In this document: in pieces, positions 1 to 6,605 of the stretch
Layout: every line of letters starts with the position of its first letter
Numbering within the stretch: the stretch's first letter is position 1
Source of the DNA: an uncultured Muribaculaceae bacterium
GTDB lineage: Bacteria; Bacteroidota; Bacteroidia; Bacteroidales; Muribaculaceae
Direction of reading: 5' to 3'
NCBI GenBank assembly: GCA_947644475.1
Contig: CANRZQ010000129.1
Span: 1 to 7,540, forward strand
DNA length: 7,540 bases
Made by a program: the position numbers and the translations under genes
Notes under the pieces: model-generated
Databases searched by the model: none
Seen by the model: the letters and a program-made list of their open reading frames with translations, nothing else
What the model was told of the DNA's origin: nothing

Positions 1-5
1 AGACC

Positions 6-36
6 TTTTCTAATTCGCAATTTTTGGTTACCTTTG
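6..36 (+). promoter_or_regulatory. Predicted Bacteroidota-type promoter for menE
   Basis: A perfect match to the Bacteroidota -7 consensus TAnnTTTG lies at 29-36 (TACCTTTG). A T-run at 6-9 (TTTT, one base off TTTG) lies 19 nt upstream and fits the -33 element. Transcription would start near 41-45, at the left edge of the palindrome at 39-98. The -7 box is seen directly; use as a promoter is inferred. It implies menE can be transcribed on its own rather than only from an upstream men operon. Confidence 0.65.
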
Positions 37-38
37 CA

Positions 39-110
39 GTAGGAACACAAGCCTTCGGATTGTGATTTATTTCACAAGCCGGAGGCTTGTGTTCCTACTT
101 GTGTTCCTAC
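39..110. repeat. 60-nt imperfect palindrome plus 12-nt tandem duplication in the menE leader
   Basis: Bases 39-54 are a perfect 16-bp inverted repeat of 83-98 (GTAGGAACACAAGCCT and its complement). Pairing continues inward, 55-65 with 72-82, with one A-G mismatch and one G-T wobble, leaving a 6-nt loop at 66-71. The last 12 bases of the right arm (87-98, TTGTGTTCCTAC) are repeated exactly at 99-110. The RNA would form a long hairpin at or near the 5' end of the menE transcript. It could be an mRNA-stabilising or regulatory leader, or a dispersed REP-like intergenic repeat. One copy cannot distinguish these. Confidence 0.8.
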
Positions 111-119
111 CTATTTATT

Positions 120-1085
120 ATGACTATGGATTATCAGGAATTTGCAAAGGTGTGGCACGACGGACGCCATTTTGTCGAAATGAAAACTTCGGGGTCGACC
201 GGCACTCCGAAGGCGATACGGATGTCGAAGGCCGACATGGCCCGGTCGGCCCGCGCTACAAATGCCCGGTTTGGCATAACGGAGTCTTCCGTGCTTGGCA
301 TACCGCTTTCAATGGATTATGTCGCCGGCAAGATGATGGCGGTGAGGGCTTGGGAGGCAGGTTGCCGCCTTGTCGTGATTGAACCGTCGAACCGATTCGC
401 TCTGCCCGAGCGCGTCGACCTGCTCAGCATCGTGCCGTCGCAAATTGAGCATGTCATCGAAAAATACACTCCGGCGGACATCGGCGCATTGCTAATAGGC
501 GGGGCTGCACCCCGGGCCGACATGTTGGCCTGCTTGCGTCACAAGGGGTTTAAGGGAGCCGTGACTTATGGCATGACGGAGACGGCAAGCCATGTTGCAC
601 TTGCCGACATCACCATGGAAGACGCGGCTTTCGAGGCTTTACCCGGAATCTCTTTTTCCACCGACAGCCGCGGATGCCTTGTAATCGACGCCCCGGAGTT
701 CGACTACCGCAGCGTGACTACCAACGACCTTGTGTCGCTGCTCGACAACCGGCACTTCCGTTTGCTTGGGCGCATCGACAATGCCATAAATTCCGGCGGG
801 ATAAAGATACACCCCGAGATGCTCGAGCGCGCAATCCCCTCCGGCTTCGCCTACCCTTTTTATTTCACGGGCGAACCCGACGAGAAATGGGGCGAAAGGC
901 TCGTGCTTGTCATGCAATGCCCTGCGAGGGAAGCCGGGAATGTCGTCCGACAGATCAGAACGCTAAGTGCAGGCCACATGCTAAAACGCATCTACCTGGT
1001 CGACAGCATCCCTACGACCGCCACCGGCAAGCCGCGCCGGCTTCCGCCCTCGCAACTCAATGTAATTTCCTCAATAGTATTATAA
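120..1085 (+). CDS. menE: Short AMP-forming acyl-CoA ligase, probable o-succinylbenzoate--CoA ligase
   Basis: A 321-residue adenylate-forming enzyme of the ANL superfamily. MenE activates o-succinylbenzoate with ATP and CoA to form OSB-CoA in cytoplasmic menaquinone synthesis. Visible core motifs are the P-loop TSGSTGTPK (residues 23-31), TYGMTE (149-154), the hinge/A8 region GRIDNAINSGGIK (217-229) and the A10 lysine in PTTATGK (K304). The protein is much shorter than the 450-490-residue MenE of E. coli or B. subtilis because most of the N-terminal domain before the P-loop is missing; short versions are usual in Bacteroidetes. The start is the ATG at 120; ATG 126 is possible. An upstream TTG at 87 is rejected because it lies inside the leader palindrome. 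No other men gene is in view, so substrate specificity rests on family resemblance; another acyl-CoA ligase role is possible. Confidence 0.82.
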   Translation: MTMDYQEFAKVWHDGRHFVEMKTSGSTGTPKAIRMSKADMARSARATNARFGITESSVLGIPLSMDYVAGKMMAVRAWEAGCRLVVIEPSNRFALPERVDLLSIVPSQIEHVIEKYTPADIGALLIGGAAPRADMLACLRHKGFKGAVTYGMTETASHVALADITMEDAAFEALPGISFSTDSRGCLVIDAPEFDYRSVTTNDLVSLLDNRHFRLLGRIDNAINSGGIKIHPEMLERAIPSGFAYPFYFTGEPDEKWGERLVLVMQCPAREAGNVVRQIRTLSAGHMLKRIYLVDSIPTTATGKPRRLPPSQLNVISSIVL

Positions 1086-1127
1086 CAAATAAACGCCGCC
1101 CGAGTTATCCGGCGGCGTTTATTGTTA
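1084..1127. terminator. Bidirectional intrinsic terminator between convergent genes
   Basis: A GC-rich stem (ACGCCGCC at 1093-1100 with GGCGGCGT at 1111-1118) has a 10-nt loop and extends outward through A/T pairs with one bulged A. It is flanked by A-rich sequence on the left and T-rich sequence on the right, so it has the shape of a Rho-independent terminator on both strands. It begins in the menE stop codon and lies 16 nt beyond the cotH stop, as expected for a shared terminator. Confidence 0.88.
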
Positions 1128-1142
1128 TTGAAGATATTGGTG

Positions 1143-4100
1143 TCAGAAGACGATTTTGGCTGCTTTGGAGCCTTGGCGGCGGATTACCAATTGGCCGGGA
1201 GCAGGGTTGGCTATGCGCTGCCCCTGGATATTGAAGTAAAGCACGGGGGAGCCGTCGACAGAGGGCAAGTCTACATCCTCGATGCCGGTGACGCTAAGAT
1301 TAAGCCCGTAGGTCTTATTTATTAAGTCGGCCTTGTTAGTGACATAATATTTCATTCGGTCTACATGCTCGGCATAGGTGGCATATTGGGGTGTGGGGTT
1401 CTGATGGATTACATCGGCGAGCACGGGCCAGCGTTGGAAATTGAGTTGCTGCGACAGGTCGATTTTTTCAGACTGCTCATCGATATAGTCTGTCAATGAC
1501 TGGGCATCGAGTCCGTCATACTTGTGCGCGAGCGACCACAGTTCGGTCAAGCGTTCTTTGTTTGCCGGATCTTCGAGCAGTATGCGGATGAAACGCTGGA
1601 CAGCGCCGTCGCCGTTGGGATACTGACGCTCGGGCGAATCCCACCATTGGTTGAGCGGCATGTCGCCGGCATACATTCCTTTATAGACATTTGTAAAGTT
1701 GCCGTCGGCATCGAACGGGTGATACATCATTTCGGTGAATTCCAGTCGCATATCGTTGTAGAAAGCAAGGTCGAGGTCCCACATCGGGCCTACGTGCCAC
1801 ATATCGCTGCCCGTGTCCTTATACATATATATGCTCCAGAACGCATCGGGATTTCCGGCATATTCCTCGGCAATGAGATAGCGGAGGAAGGAGTCGACAT
1901 CGAGACGCTCGCGGTAATCAGTATCCACGCCCAGGCCAAAATCGTAGACCGATTTCATCATCTGCTCAAAACTTGATTTCAGGTTAGAGAACACCACATC
2001 GTCGGCCACATTTTCCGTGACAGGGTCGGGAGATTTAATCGTGAGAGGAAAATCGTATTTTTTGCCGGCAGCGTCCTCAGCTGTTGCCACCATCCATTCG
2101 CCGGCAGGTTCCTGATAGGCATAGGCGTCGACCTCGACAAGGAAGCCGCCGTCGGTGGGCGCGGCTGTGTCCTCGCGGTCGATTTCCGTCACGTCGACAC
2201 GGCCCGGGCGCACGTCAATCTGGTCGGAGAGTTGATATGTGCCCATATACTGGCCGTTGAAGATGAGGTCGACCATCGAAGCCTGCGGCACAAACTCCAT
2301 GCCGAGGCGGCGGCCCATCTCAAAGGCCACGTTGTTGCGGATAAGAGTCTTGTCGCTCTGATTATTAATCATAGTCCACTTTTTGCCCTTTGCCGTGGAG
2401 CCGAGCACTTTTGTGGATTTGTTGAATTTCATGCGGAACGGCTTCTTGTGGAACAGATTCCACGATGAATTGCCGCGTCCGCGTATCTGTGTTTTAGCGT
2501 CATCGACATTTACCTCGCCGTTCTCGTCGATAATAATCACACGCGAGCCTTCGAGGGTGTTTCGTTCGCTCTTGTTGGGCTGCGACTCGTCGAAGAACGT
2601 GTCGCCGACGGTGTTAACAATCACAAGCGGAAGCGAAGTCGGGCGATAGTACGCCACATCATTCGAGGCACGCGCCGCCACCTCGTCAGAGGCCGCCTCG
2701 AAGCGGAGGCCGGCAATACGGCATGTCGTGACATTGCAGTCGTCCTTGGAGCCGGGACCGGCATAGCGCACATATTTAAATGCCTGATTGCAGGGAATGT
2801 CGACACTCTGCCAACGGCCGGGGGTGAAGTCCATGTCGAGTTCGTTGAGCATATAGAGAGGCACGGCATCGATAAACGAGGGGTCGTTTGCGCCCTGGAA
2901 CACGCCAAGGTTGTATTCGCTCTTGGCCACTCCTTCCGGGACTACATACGAAATGCGAGCGATTACCTTAGGGCTGTCGAACGACGCGCCTACCCATTGG
3001 AGGCCTGCAAGGCCGTTGAAGTCGGTTACGGTATTATTGTCGCCATCGAAGGCACGGGCCACATAGGGCTGCAAACCGCGGTTCGACTCCATATTAGCCC
3101 AAATAAGAGAAGCGCCTTCCACACCGAAATCGAGAGAAATGCCGGGCTTTGTCCTGAAATTGACAACCTGTGGCTCTGAGGCATTACCGTCCATGTCGCG
3201 GGCCACTACCGTCACCGTCTGCTCTGTGTCGGGACGCAGGTCATATACCTCGTATGTTATGGTGTTGTTGATTTCGCCTTTTACAATATCGGTCTTAACC
3301 TCGCCGGAAGCGGCGGTGTAGGTAATCTCATAGGAAATCACATCGGATTTGTCATCGTAACCGGAAAGGGTTATGGTCACGCCCTCGTAAGTGACAGATG
3401 ACTCATCCATTTCAAGAGTGAAAACAGGCGCTTTGGTATCGGCGACCTCCCGGCGGTTGTCGCCATACACGGAGAAATCGAAGAATTTAATGCCGTATTG
3501 TGTGGCGGCCTTTGTGCTTATGAATTTAATATAGCGTGTCGACGGGCAGAAAGCGGGGATAAACTGCGTTACCGTAGCCATGCCCGGCTGGCCTGTTTTT
3601 GAGAAAATTTCCGTTTCGTTCCCGTCGTTGTCGATTGCAATAACCTGATAGTCGGCCGGACATGCGCCCTCAAATGTAAGCGATAGAGCCGACACATCGT
3701 AAAGAGCCGTGAAATCGACTGTAAATCCGACAGTATAGTCGCGCCAATCGCCTGTCTCATAGTTGATAAGCGCCCATTGGCTGCCCATATCCTCGTCGAA
3801 AGCGTTTTCCTTGCCTGCCATCAAAGTCAAATCGTTGAGGGGCTGCACCCTGTAACGGCAGATAGAGGCGATGTCGATTTTAGTGCCTGCATAGGAATAT
3901 ATATCCACGGAGTTTGACTTCAACTCGTCTTTTTTTGCCACAATAGAAATATTACCTGCCTTTGCCGGAGTAAATACATTTCCATTGAGCGTACCTGCAT
4001 CGGGCGGGGTTATCTCATAAGTTATGCCTGAGACATCTATATCGGCCCCAACCTGATCTTTGCCTGCCACCGACAGGTTTACAGCGTCGCCCTTGCGCAC

Positions 4101-4604
4101 AGCGTCCTTGTCGGCTGAAAGCGTGAGGCTTTTCAACTGCTGCTCTATATTGAACACCCGGAATTCCCAAAAGGACACGCCATATTGCGTGCCTCGTGCA
4201 ATGTTGGTGAATTTAATATATCGGGCATTTTGGTCGCCTACATTATAGGCAACGTCGACGGGGAACCCGGCAAGAGTCTTGTCGGTCTCGGTATAAATGG
4301 TGGCATAGTCGACGCCATCGTTGGATACGGCGAGAGTAAACGATTTTGAGTAGGCGCCTTCCCAACAGATTTGAATTGTATTAAAAGCCTTGGCGCGGCC
4401 CATATCGAGAATCCACTCCACCGCATCGATGCCATGAGCCGATTCAAAACGGGTGCCGGCATTGCCGTCGATAGCCGCGTTAGCCGAATTGCCGCCACTT
4501 GTAGCCGTGGCACTGCCGCCAAGAGCGAGATTTTCCTGTGCCATTGCGACGGGACTACCCGCCAAAACGACAAGAAACGTAAGTAAAAAGGATTTGAAAG
4601 ACAT
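1143..4604 (-). CDS. Large secreted CotH-kinase-domain protein with discoidin-like, Big-like and FN3-like modules
   Basis: 1153 residues. Order: signal peptide 1-22 (ending AMA|Q); discoidin (F5/8 type C)-like ~23-153; Big-like beta-sandwich ~155-240; second discoidin-like ~241-390; FN3-like ~391-488; third discoidin/CBM-like ~489-645; CotH kinase domain ~657-1040; C-terminal tail ~1105-1153. CotH hallmarks are RGRGNSSW (708-715), KKPFRMKF, NNQSDKTLIRN, DGGFLVEVD and GPMWDLD (939-945), whose paired aspartates match the family's metal/catalytic site. CotH of Bacillus is an atypical kinase that phosphorylates spore-coat protein; the target here is unknown. The tail (YFNIQGQR, then GQLVIRRQG and a hydrophobic end) resembles Bacteroidota secretion/sorting tails. 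The modules suggest binding of glycans or surface polymers outside the cell. The ATG at 4604 is chosen because a signal peptide follows at once; in-frame extension to 4766 would start upstream of the predicted promoter. Monocistronic here. Confidence 0.88.
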   Translation of the reverse strand: MSFKSFLLTFLVVLAGSPVAMAQENLALGGSATATSGGNSANAAIDGNAGTRFESAHGIDAVEWILDMGRAKAFNTIQICWEGAYSKSFTLAVSNDGVDYATIYTETDKTLAGFPVDVAYNVGDQNARYIKFTNIARGTQYGVSFWEFRVFNIEQQLKSLTLSADKDAVRKGDAVNLSVAGKDQVGADIDVSGITYEITPPDAGTLNGNVFTPAKAGNISIVAKKDELKSNSVDIYSYAGTKIDIASICRYRVQPLNDLTLMAGKENAFDEDMGSQWALINYETGDWRDYTVGFTVDFTALYDVSALSLTFEGACPADYQVIAIDNDGNETEIFSKTGQPGMATVTQFIPAFCPSTRYIKFISTKAATQYGIKFFDFSVYGDNRREVADTKAPVFTLEMDESSVTYEGVTITLSGYDDKSDVISYEITYTAASGEVKTDIVKGEINNTITYEVYDLRPDTEQTVTVVARDMDGNASEPQVVNFRTKPGISLDFGVEGASLIWANMESNRGLQPYVARAFDGDNNTVTDFNGLAGLQWVGASFDSPKVIARISYVVPEGVAKSEYNLGVFQGANDPSFIDAVPLYMLNELDMDFTPGRWQSVDIPCNQAFKYVRYAGPGSKDDCNVTTCRIAGLRFEAASDEVAARASNDVAYYRPTSLPLVIVNTVGDTFFDESQPNKSERNTLEGSRVIIIDENGEVNVDDAKTQIRGRGNSSWNLFHKKPFRMKFNKSTKVLGSTAKGKKWTMINNQSDKTLIRNNVAFEMGRRLGMEFVPQASMVDLIFNGQYMGTYQLSDQIDVRPGRVDVTEIDREDTAAPTDGGFLVEVDAYAYQEPAGEWMVATAEDAAGKKYDFPLTIKSPDPVTENVADDVVFSNLKSSFEQMMKSVYDFGLGVDTDYRERLDVDSFLRYLIAEEYAGNPDAFWSIYMYKDTGSDMWHVGPMWDLDLAFYNDMRLEFTEMMYHPFDADGNFTNVYKGMYAGDMPLNQWWDSPERQYPNGDGAVQRFIRILLEDPANKERLTELWSLAHKYDGLDAQSLTDYIDEQSEKIDLSQQLNFQRWPVLADVIHQNPTPQYATYAEHVDRMKYYVTNKADLINKTYGLNLSVTGIEDVDLPSVDGSPVLYFNIQGQRIANPAPGQLVIRRQGSKAAKIVF

Positions 4605-4753
4605 AAAAAAATAATTGAGATGCCTCAGACTCACAGGTCCGGGGAACATAGGATTTTTCAAAAAATGCGGGCTCGCGGTATTATGATTCAAGCCATGGAG
4701 AGAGAAAGTAGAAGAAGCACTCCGTAAAGTCCTGGATAACAAATTTTCACTCG

Positions 4754-4786
4754 CAAAGGTAGTCAAATAAGTAAAACACTGTCAAT
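4754..4786 (-). promoter_or_regulatory. Predicted promoter of the cotH-family gene
   Basis: On the minus strand, 4761-4754 reads TACCTTTG, a perfect Bacteroidota -7 box and the same octamer as in the menE promoter. A weak -33 candidate (ATTG, 4786-4783) sits 21 nt upstream. The predicted start near 4747 gives a leader of about 140 nt before the ATG at 4604. It also shows why an N-terminal extension reaching 4766 is unlikely. Confidence 0.6.
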
Positions 4787-4794
4787 AAATCATC

Positions 4795-4854
4795 ATGTTT
4801 TACAACATAGTTTTATAATACACATAGCGTAATATCACTGATTTTCAACATGTT
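4795..4854. other. Small palindromes in the divergent intergenic region
   Basis: Two AT-rich palindromes share AACAT/ATGTT half-sites: ATGTT-ttac-AACAT at 4795-4808 and AACATGTT at 4847-4854. They lie between the two divergent promoters and could be operator half-sites. Sequences this short and AT-rich also arise by chance, so this is only a pointer. Confidence 0.2.
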
Positions 4855-4899
4855 TACTCCCCGATTCGCTTTCAGACAGACGTCTTGACTCATATTTTA

Positions 4900-4931
4900 T
4901 TTGCAAAAATCGTAAAAGGATTGTAACTTTG
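4900..4931 (+). promoter_or_regulatory. Promoter of the cobalamin-riboswitch operon
   Basis: TTTG at 4900-4903 is followed after 20 nt by TAACTTTG at 4924-4931. Both elements match the Bacteroidota -33/-7 consensus exactly with proper spacing. Transcription should begin around 4936-4940, just ahead of the cobalamin aptamer. An 8-bp palindrome, AGACGTCT (4878-4885), lies 14 nt upstream of the -33 box; its significance is unknown. Confidence 0.85.
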
Positions 4932-4937
4932 CGGCGT

Positions 4938-5076
4938 CAAATCAGCGACTCGGAAGCCGGTGAGAATCCGGCACAGTTCCCGCTGCTGTAATTTCCACAA
5001 AAGTGACGGACATAGAGCCATTGGCCACACAGGCCGAGAAGGCGTCCGCCACGGAATAAGTCAGAAGACCCGCTGT
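4938..5076 (+). ncRNA. Cobalamin (B12) riboswitch aptamer
   Basis: The conserved B12-box region runs from about 4952 to 4990: GGAA, hairpin GCCGG (4956-4960)/CCGGC (4968-4972) with the TGAGAAT loop, then ACAGTTCCCGC and CTGTA. Next come GCCATTG (5017-5023, matching consensus GCCACTG), a GGCC-ACACA-GGCC hairpin (5023-5035, P5/L5-like), GAGAAGGC (5036-5043, consensus GGGAAGGC), and the closing AGTCAGAAGACCCGC (5059-5073, consensus AGCCAGGAGACCTGC). Order and spacing match the family. Cobalamin riboswitches bind adenosyl- or other cobalamins and usually repress downstream genes when B12 is plentiful. It lies directly behind a promoter and leads into three exported-protein genes, so the operon is predicted to switch on in B12 scarcity. 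Confidence 0.95.
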
Positions 5077-5111
5077 TTTTGATTCATTGTAAGCCCGACG
5101 GGAAAATTGGG

Positions 5112-5213
5112 CAGCGATGCACTTCGTTCTATTATATTAATGTACGATGCACGATGCACAGTTGGCCTGCGGTGGAAAGCAGAATAATTGTGCATAGCAC
5201 ATTAATTATATAG
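5112..5213 (+). promoter_or_regulatory. Candidate expression platform: large hairpin between aptamer and first start codon
   Basis: An imperfect inverted repeat joins 5129-5143 with 5199-5213 (12 of 15 positions pair, including 8 in a row). Inside it, ATGCACA (5154-5160) pairs with TGTGCAT (5189-5195), and CTGC (5167-5170) with GCAG (5179-5182) closes an 8-nt loop, GGTGGAAA. GTGG in this loop can pair with CCAC (5025-5028) in the aptamer's L5-like hairpin, so it is a candidate L13 partner for the kissing loop that cobalamin riboswitches use. CGATGCAC occurs three times (5115-5122, 5145-5152, 5152-5159), giving alternative registers. The structure ends 22 nt before the ATG at 5236, which favours translational control. 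The pairings are seen; the mechanism is inferred. Confidence 0.5.
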
Positions 5214-5235
5214 AAAATAATAAACCATAAGTTTA

Positions 5236-5685
5236 ATGAATCGATTTCTACTATCAATCATGCTTTTGGCTGCGGCCGGGATATGCCGCGGCGAAACGGT
5301 GCAGAAATTGGTGCTTCATTCCCTCGACGGCACGGAGATAGAATATCTCCTCGACAACGAGCCCGTTGTGACATTCGAGGCGGGAAATGCCAAAATCACC
5401 GACACGGCTTCATCCGCAACTTTCCCTCTCGACGGCATCGGCTATTGGGATTTCCGTACCGAGGCAACAAACGCTGTTGAGGCCGTAGAACAAGAAACGG
5501 CCCGCATCTCTATCGAAGGAAGCACCGTGACAGTGACCAACCCTAACAACGCGACCGTGACGGTATATGCCATCAACGGCACCGCAGCAGGCTCGCAACG
5601 TGCCGAGACATGCACATTTGAACTTGCACCCGGCCTTTACATCGTGGCCATAGGACAATCCGCACACAAAATTCTCATCCGTTAA
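5236..5685 (+). CDS. Small secreted protein of unknown function with sorting-like C-terminal tail
   Basis: 149 residues; no family recognised with certainty. Residues 1-19 form a signal peptide (MNRFLLSIMLLAAAGICRG). Cys17 is preceded by A-G-I, not a good lipobox, so a soluble secreted product is more likely than a lipoprotein. Residues ~22-72 form a compact beta-rich module (LVLHSLDGTEIEY, then PVVTFEAG and FPLDGIGYWDF) of a kind common at the N-termini of Bacteroidales secreted proteins. Residues ~90-149 resemble Bacteroidota type IX secretion C-terminal domains (VTVYAINGT, then LAPGLYIVAIG and final HKILIR), so nearly the whole mature protein is module plus tail. The start has no Shine-Dalgarno sequence and follows an A-rich leader. 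It is the first gene behind the riboswitch and ends 11 nt before the DUF4465 gene. A role in corrinoid capture is inferred only from position. Confidence 0.75.
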   Translation: MNRFLLSIMLLAAAGICRGETVQKLVLHSLDGTEIEYLLDNEPVVTFEAGNAKITDTASSATFPLDGIGYWDFRTEATNAVEAVEQETARISIEGSTVTVTNPNNATVTVYAINGTAAGSQRAETCTFELAPGLYIVAIGQSAHKILIR

Positions 5686-5696
5686 ACTTACTCACA

Positions 5697-6605
5697 ATGA
5701 AAAAAACAATACTCGCCATATGCGCGCTCTCTGCCATTGCCGCCGGAGCAAAAACATACAACTACATAACAATCGACCTGGGCGACCGCGTGGTGTCATA
5801 TCCTGTCGACCGTGTAGGCAAAATCACATTCACCGAAGACGACCTTTCGGCCGAGGCCGACTACACTCTCCGCTTCCTCACATTTGAGGATGCCGACTGC
5901 AAGACAACAAATTATCTTGGCAACAACGACTGGACCTCGCTCGTGGACAAGCCCCAGTACGGCGGCCCGCAACTCTACGGCCCGGACGGCTACGAGGATT
6001 CTCCCTATTTCTGGTATGACGAGAACAATACCGAACTTTTCGCCGCCATCGACCCTGCCGGCGAAGGAAACGTGTATTGGAGCGGGGGCGAGGCTGTGTC
6101 AAACTACGTAAACTCCAACTACGCCACCGAGACCATCGACTATACCCAGCAACTTGCCTCGCCCAACGGCGGCCACAACGGCTCGGCCAATTTCTGCGTC
6201 CATAACGGCTATTTCGACGGCGTGTCGTATGGAGTGCCCTCCGGCGGCATTGAGTTTGCCGACGGCACAGCACGCACAATCGACCATATGTATGTATCGC
6301 TGAGCGCATACCAGCTTTCCTCCGGCATCTTAGGCACGGCATTCTCCCCGGCAGCATCGGCCACCGACTGGGTGAAATTTATCGCCATAGGCACCGATGC
6401 CGACGGCAACACCAAGCAGGTGGAAATCACCATGTGCGAGAATGGCAAATTCGTAACCGACTGGGTGCGCTGGGACCTTTCGTCGCTCGGCGACATCGTG
6501 CGCCTCGACTTCAACATTACATCGTCGATGACAGGAACATACGGCATGACTTTCCCCGGCTATCTTCTTTACGACGACATTGCCGTACGCTTTCCCAAAG
6601 AATAA
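5697..6605 (+). CDS. DUF4465 domain protein, exported, in cobalamin-regulated operon
   Basis: 302 residues. Signal peptide at ~1-18 (MKKTILAICALSAIAAGA), with no lipobox. Residues ~20-50 form a short beta module resembling that of the upstream protein. The rest (~60-300) is a full-length DUF4465 domain, recognised by TFEDAD (62-67), WTSLVDKPQYGGPQLYG (79-95), FWYDENNTELF (105-115), YWSGGEAVSNY (127-137), GHNGSANFCVHNGY (159-172), TARTIDHMYVSLSAYQ (191-206), TDWVRWDLSSLG (254-265) and the final YDDIAVRF (292-299). DUF4465 proteins are predicted beta-sandwich extracytoplasmic proteins that, to my knowledge, recur in Bacteroidota corrinoid loci; no reaction is established from the sequence. The stop codon TAA directly abuts the next ATG, which implies translational coupling. 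Binding of a corrinoid or partnership with a surface transporter complex is inference. Confidence 0.87.
   Translation: MKKTILAICALSAIAAGAKTYNYITIDLGDRVVSYPVDRVGKITFTEDDLSAEADYTLRFLTFEDADCKTTNYLGNNDWTSLVDKPQYGGPQLYGPDGYEDSPYFWYDENNTELFAAIDPAGEGNVYWSGGEAVSNYVNSNYATETIDYTQQLASPNGGHNGSANFCVHNGYFDGVSYGVPSGGIEFADGTARTIDHMYVSLSAYQLSSGILGTAFSPAASATDWVKFIAIGTDADGNTKQVEITMCENGKFVTDWVRWDLSSLGDIVRLDFNITSSMTGTYGMTFPGYLLYDDIAVRFPKE

Noticed and set aside
87..119. TTG start for menE adding 11 residues
   Set aside because: The added residues are encoded by the right arm of the leader palindrome and its tandem copy; ATG 120 gives a normal start after an A/T-rich stretch.
674..1325. Open frames of 186 and 67 codons on the plus strand across the end of menE and the start of the convergent gene
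   Set aside because: They run through the intergenic terminator, are low in hydrophobic content or rich in arginine, and match no family; they are shadows of real genes.
4605..4766. A 54-codon N-terminal extension of the CotH protein starting at a TTG
   Set aside because: Its first codons lie upstream of and over the predicted -7 box (4754-4761), and it would bury the signal peptide that begins at 4604.
5071..5080. T-run after the aptamer as an intrinsic terminator
   Set aside because: Only five T residues follow, and the stem before them would be the short, long-range P1 helix rather than a compact GC hairpin.
5115..5159. Three CGATGCAC copies as a CRISPR or iteron array
   Set aside because: The units are only 8 bases, irregularly spaced (two overlap by one base), and confined to one 5' leader with no cas or rep gene nearby.
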